Part shown: positions 7,565-9,941 of the stretch, one piece after another
Layout: each line of letters starts with the position of its first letter
Numbering within the stretch: the stretch's first letter is position 1
Assembly: GCA_902475415.1 (NCBI GenBank)
Contig: CABRZK010000073.1
Coordinates: 1 to 9,941, forward strand
Reading direction: 5' to 3'
Source: an uncultured Eubacterium sp.
GTDB lineage: Bacteria; Bacillota; Clostridia; Lachnospirales; Lachnospiraceae
Length of the DNA stretch: 9,941 nucleotides
Made by a program: the position numbers and the translations under genes
Notes under the pieces: generated by a model
Databases searched by the model: none
The model's input: the letters and a program-made list of their open reading frames with translations, nothing else
What the model was told of the DNA's origin: nothing

Positions 7565-7629
7565 AATATAAAAAAAATATCTGTAAATTGGCATGTTAAA
7601 ATTGTTTTCTAAAAGGAGTATAAAATCGT

Positions 7630-8514
7630 ATGGATATTAATTATGAACTTTATAAAGTCTTTTTCTATGTCGCACAGTCTCTGAGTTTTTCCGAGGCCAG
7701 CAAGCACCTCTACATTTCCCAGTCTGCCGTCAGCCAGTCCATCAAAACGCTGGAACGCAAACTGGGACAGCCACTTTTTATCCGAAGTACAAAAAAAGTA
7801 CAGCTGACACCGGCAGGACAGCTGTTATTAAAACATATCGAACCGGCCATGAACCTGATTCGCCGCGGCGAAAATCAGCTGTTTGACAGTCAGGCTCTGG
7901 GGCTTGGTCAGTTGCACATCGGCGCCAGTGACACCATCTGCCGCTATTTTCTGGTTCCATATTTCCGGAAATTTCATCAGCAGTATCCAAATGTGCCGAT
8001 CAAAGTCACCAATGCGACTTCCTTGAACTGCTTGGATCTGCTGGAGCAGGGAAAAGTTGACCTGATCATTACCAATTCACCAAACACCCGGCTGAACCAG
8101 TCTTATGTACGAAAAACAGTCTGTGCATTCCGGGATGTATTTGTCGCAAATCCGACGTATTTTCCAATTAAATCCAAGGTTCTTCGCCTGTCGGAGCTTG
8201 CGGAATATCCACTGATCACACTGGAGCGTCACTGTACTACCTGTGAGTTCCTGCATAATCTCTTTTTGCAGCATCAACTGGAACTGATGCCTGAAATCGA
8301 GCTGTCAAGTAACGATCTGCTCATAGATTTTGCACGGATCGGGCTCGGCATCGCCTGTGTGCCGGATTACTGTGTCCGGGAGTGCAATGAGGATCTGGAA
8401 ATTATCGAGACAAGAGAAACCATGCCAGCCAGACAGATTGTGGCGTCTGTCAACCCGACACTTCCCGTCAATGCTCCGACAGAGGCATTTCTGGATTTAC
8501 TACCAACGCTGTAA
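7630..8514 (+). CDS. LysR-family transcriptional regulator
   Basis: DNA-binding regulator of 294 residues, the normal family length. The N-terminal winged helix-turn-helix spans about 1-60, with the classic SFSEASKHLYISQSAVSQSIKTLE region at 19-42 and LTPAG at 59-63. The effector-binding domain begins near 94 (LHIGAS) and runs to the end. Its ligand cannot be named from sequence. The gene is divergent from purL across 231 bp, the common layout in which a LysR protein controls its neighbour and itself, so purL is a candidate target, though purine genes are not usual LysR targets. Eight cysteines are present, including a CTTC pair at 202-205 and C243/C248/C252, more than expected for the length. 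Its 3' end overlaps the convergent helicase gene by 15 bp. No terminator hairpin with a T-run is visible just after the stop. Confidence 0.95.
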   Translation: MDINYELYKVFFYVAQSLSFSEASKHLYISQSAVSQSIKTLERKLGQPLFIRSTKKVQLTPAGQLLLKHIEPAMNLIRRGENQLFDSQALGLGQLHIGASDTICRYFLVPYFRKFHQQYPNVPIKVTNATSLNCLDLLEQGKVDLIITNSPNTRLNQSYVRKTVCAFRDVFVANPTYFPIKSKVLRLSELAEYPLITLERHCTTCEFLHNLFLQHQLELMPEIELSSNDLLIDFARIGLGIACVPDYCVRECNEDLEIIETRETMPARQIVASVNPTLPVNAPTEAFLDLLPTL

Positions 8515-9941
8515 ATTCCAGAAGTTTTCCAACGCCCCCGGCAGGGTTTCCAGCGTGTGTACTTCGTACTGGCTCCATTCTCTCGGAAACAATTTGCGGT
8601 AATCATTTCTGAGGAAACGTTCATCTAATAACCCGATAATTCCCCGGTCGGATACGGTTCGGATGACACGTCCTGCTGCCTGCAGTACTTTGTTCATACC
8701 CGGATACTGATAAGCATAATCGAAACCCTGTCCGTTTTCCTGCTGATAATACTCTTTCAGGATTTCACGCTGAGTACAGATCTGCGGCAGACCGGTGCCG
8801 ACGATCAGCACACCGATCAGCAGATCTTCTTTCAGATCAATTCCTTCTGAGAAGATACCGCCAAGGACACAGAATGCTGCCAGTGATCTGTCTCTTTCTT
8901 TAGCAAATTCCTGCATAAATTCTTCCCGCTCTGTTTCGTTCATATTGCTGCTTTGTATGATGCTGTCAGCTTCCTTCTCGTTGATGGACAGGAACTGTTC
9001 ATAGACATCTTCCATAAATCGATAAGATGGGAAAAAAATCAGATAATTTCCTTTTTTTGCCCGTAATATCTGTTGGATGTACAATGCAATCCTGCGAAAT
9101 TCTCCCAAGGTCCGACGTGTATACAGACTGCTGACATCCCGTCCAATAAACAGCAGGCGCTGTTCTTCCCGAAAAGCAGAATCCGCATATACAGCATAAT
9201 TGTCTTTTTTCGAACTGAGCAGGTTTTTGTAATATGTAACCGGAAGCAGTGTGGCCGAAAAAAAGATTGTACTATTGCCACGTTCCAGACATTCCTGCAA
9301 ATTGACGGAAGGATTGACACAGTACAGATGCAGACAGAATCTGCCCTCTTCATCAAAATCAGAATACAGCACATAATTTTCATCCACCCGTTCAAACATA
9401 TTCATAAAATGGCGCAGGTTCAGATAAAATTCGGTCAGTTCCTTACGCTCCGGCATTTCTCCTCTGGATTGCAGAAATACATCCAGAAGCGACATCAGAC
9501 GCATCAGGGAAAACGCAAAGGCTCCAATACTTTCATAGACAACGTATTTTTCACATTCCCGTTTCCACTCCAGCATCTGGCGGTTACATTTTTCCAGCGC
9601 AGATTCTAACTTCCGGTCTTTTCCACGTACCAGTTTTTTCATTGCCAGAATTTCTTCTTTTACCAGAACCGCACTGTACATCTCACGGCCCCGTTCCACC
9701 AGATTGTGTGCCTCATCCACCAGAAAAATATAGTCACCCTTTTCTCCCTCAGAAAAAAAGCGTTTCAGATACACGTTTGGATCAAATACATAATTATAAT
9801 CACAGATAATGACGTCCGCATACAAAGAGGCATCCAGAGACATTTCAAAAGGGCAGACCTGAAATTTTTCCGCCTGTGCAAGCAGACGTTCTCTGGTAAA
9901 ATCATCTTCTGTCGTGATCAGATCATACACCGCATCATTCA
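8500..9941 (-). CDS. Rad3/XPD-type ATP-dependent DNA helicase, 5' end beyond the window
   Basis: C-terminal part (about 479 residues seen) of a superfamily-2 helicase of the Rad3/XPD/DinG group (COG1199), which unwinds DNA 5' to 3' with ATP. Counting from the GTG at 9930: Cys26 in QVCPFE, probably the last of four iron-sulfur cluster cysteines; ICDYNYVFDP (42-51); Walker B VDEAH (71-75); motif III FFSAT (223-227); FFPSY (299-303); motif V GGIFSEGIDL (357-366); motif VI QAAGRVIRT (417-425). Walker A and the other cysteines must lie to the right, and the frame stays open to the edge, so 9930 is not the true start. Helicases of this group act in DNA repair, but the exact role of this member is not known from sequence. 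It lacks visible fusion domains in this part. The stop (TAG) lies inside the lysR-type gene's 3' end. Confidence 0.93.
   Translation of the reverse strand, partial: NDAVYDLITTEDDFTRERLLAQAEKFQVCPFEMSLDASLYADVIICDYNYVFDPNVYLKRFFSEGEKGDYIFLVDEAHNLVERGREMYSAVLVKEEILAMKKLVRGKDRKLESALEKCNRQMLEWKRECEKYVVYESIGAFAFSLMRLMSLLDVFLQSRGEMPERKELTEFYLNLRHFMNMFERVDENYVLYSDFDEEGRFCLHLYCVNPSVNLQECLERGNSTIFFSATLLPVTYYKNLLSSKKDNYAVYADSAFREEQRLLFIGRDVSSLYTRRTLGEFRRIALYIQQILRAKKGNYLIFFPSYRFMEDVYEQFLSINEKEADSIIQSSNMNETEREEFMQEFAKERDRSLAAFCVLGGIFSEGIDLKEDLLIGVLIVGTGLPQICTQREILKEYYQQENGQGFDYAYQYPGMNKVLQAAGRVIRTVSDRGIIGLLDERFLRNDYRKLFPREWSQYEVHTLETLPGALENFWNLQRW

Noticed and set aside
8470..8500. Helicase terminator hairpin around ATGCCTC/GGAGCAT
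   Set aside because: The stem is short and bulged, and no T-run follows on the minus strand.
9928..9930. GTG at 9930 as the helicase start
   Set aside because: The frame continues to the window edge, and the Walker A motif and earlier cluster cysteines of the family are still missing, so the gene begins further right.
1..9941. Mobile element, CRISPR array, toxin-antitoxin or defence island
   Set aside because: No transposase, integrase, spaced repeats or small gene pairs were found; the identifiable genes are ordinary chromosomal ones.

Overview
The window looks like chromosomal DNA of a low-GC, Gram-positive anaerobe of the class Clostridia, most likely the family Lachnospiraceae. This is inferred from three things: the long single-chain PurL (glutamine amidotransferase fused at the C-terminus) of the Clostridia/Streptococcus/Bifidobacterium clade, strong GGAGG-type ribosome binding sites, and a short-signal lipoprotein paired with a hybrid histidine kinase. 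No mobile element, CRISPR array, rRNA or tRNA is visible.

Layout from left to right. Bases 1-195 are non-coding: a leftward promoter candidate (40-68) for a gene outside the window, a 10-bp tandem repeat (117-136) and a strong hairpin terminator (150-191). A two-gene leftward operon follows (3214 down to 196): an extracytoplasmic family-3 solute-binding lipoprotein, overlapping and probably translationally coupled to a hybrid sensor histidine kinase ending in a receiver domain. No ABC permease or ATPase accompanies the binding protein, so it reads as the ligand-sensing half of a signalling system (a BvgS-like arrangement split into two proteins) rather than a transporter part. Its upstream region (about 3256-3336) is rich in short direct and inverted repeats.

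Next comes leftward purL (7398 to 3592), the fourth step of de novo purine synthesis, followed by one good and one weaker terminator hairpin. PurL is divergent from a rightward LysR-type regulator gene (7630-8514). The 231-bp space between them carries a near-consensus lysR promoter, a weaker purL promoter and two palindromes placed where they could control both. The lysR gene converges on, and overlaps by 15 bp, the 3' end of a leftward Rad3/XPD-type (COG1199) DNA helicase gene whose 5' part lies beyond the right edge.

The genes do not form one pathway. The points most worth following up are the split solute-binding/kinase sensor with no visible HPt or output partner, the unusual His in the binding protein's predicted ligand pocket, the repeat-rich promoter of that operon, and the purL-lysR divergent control region. 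I do not see convincing evidence of a wholly new defence or mobile system here.
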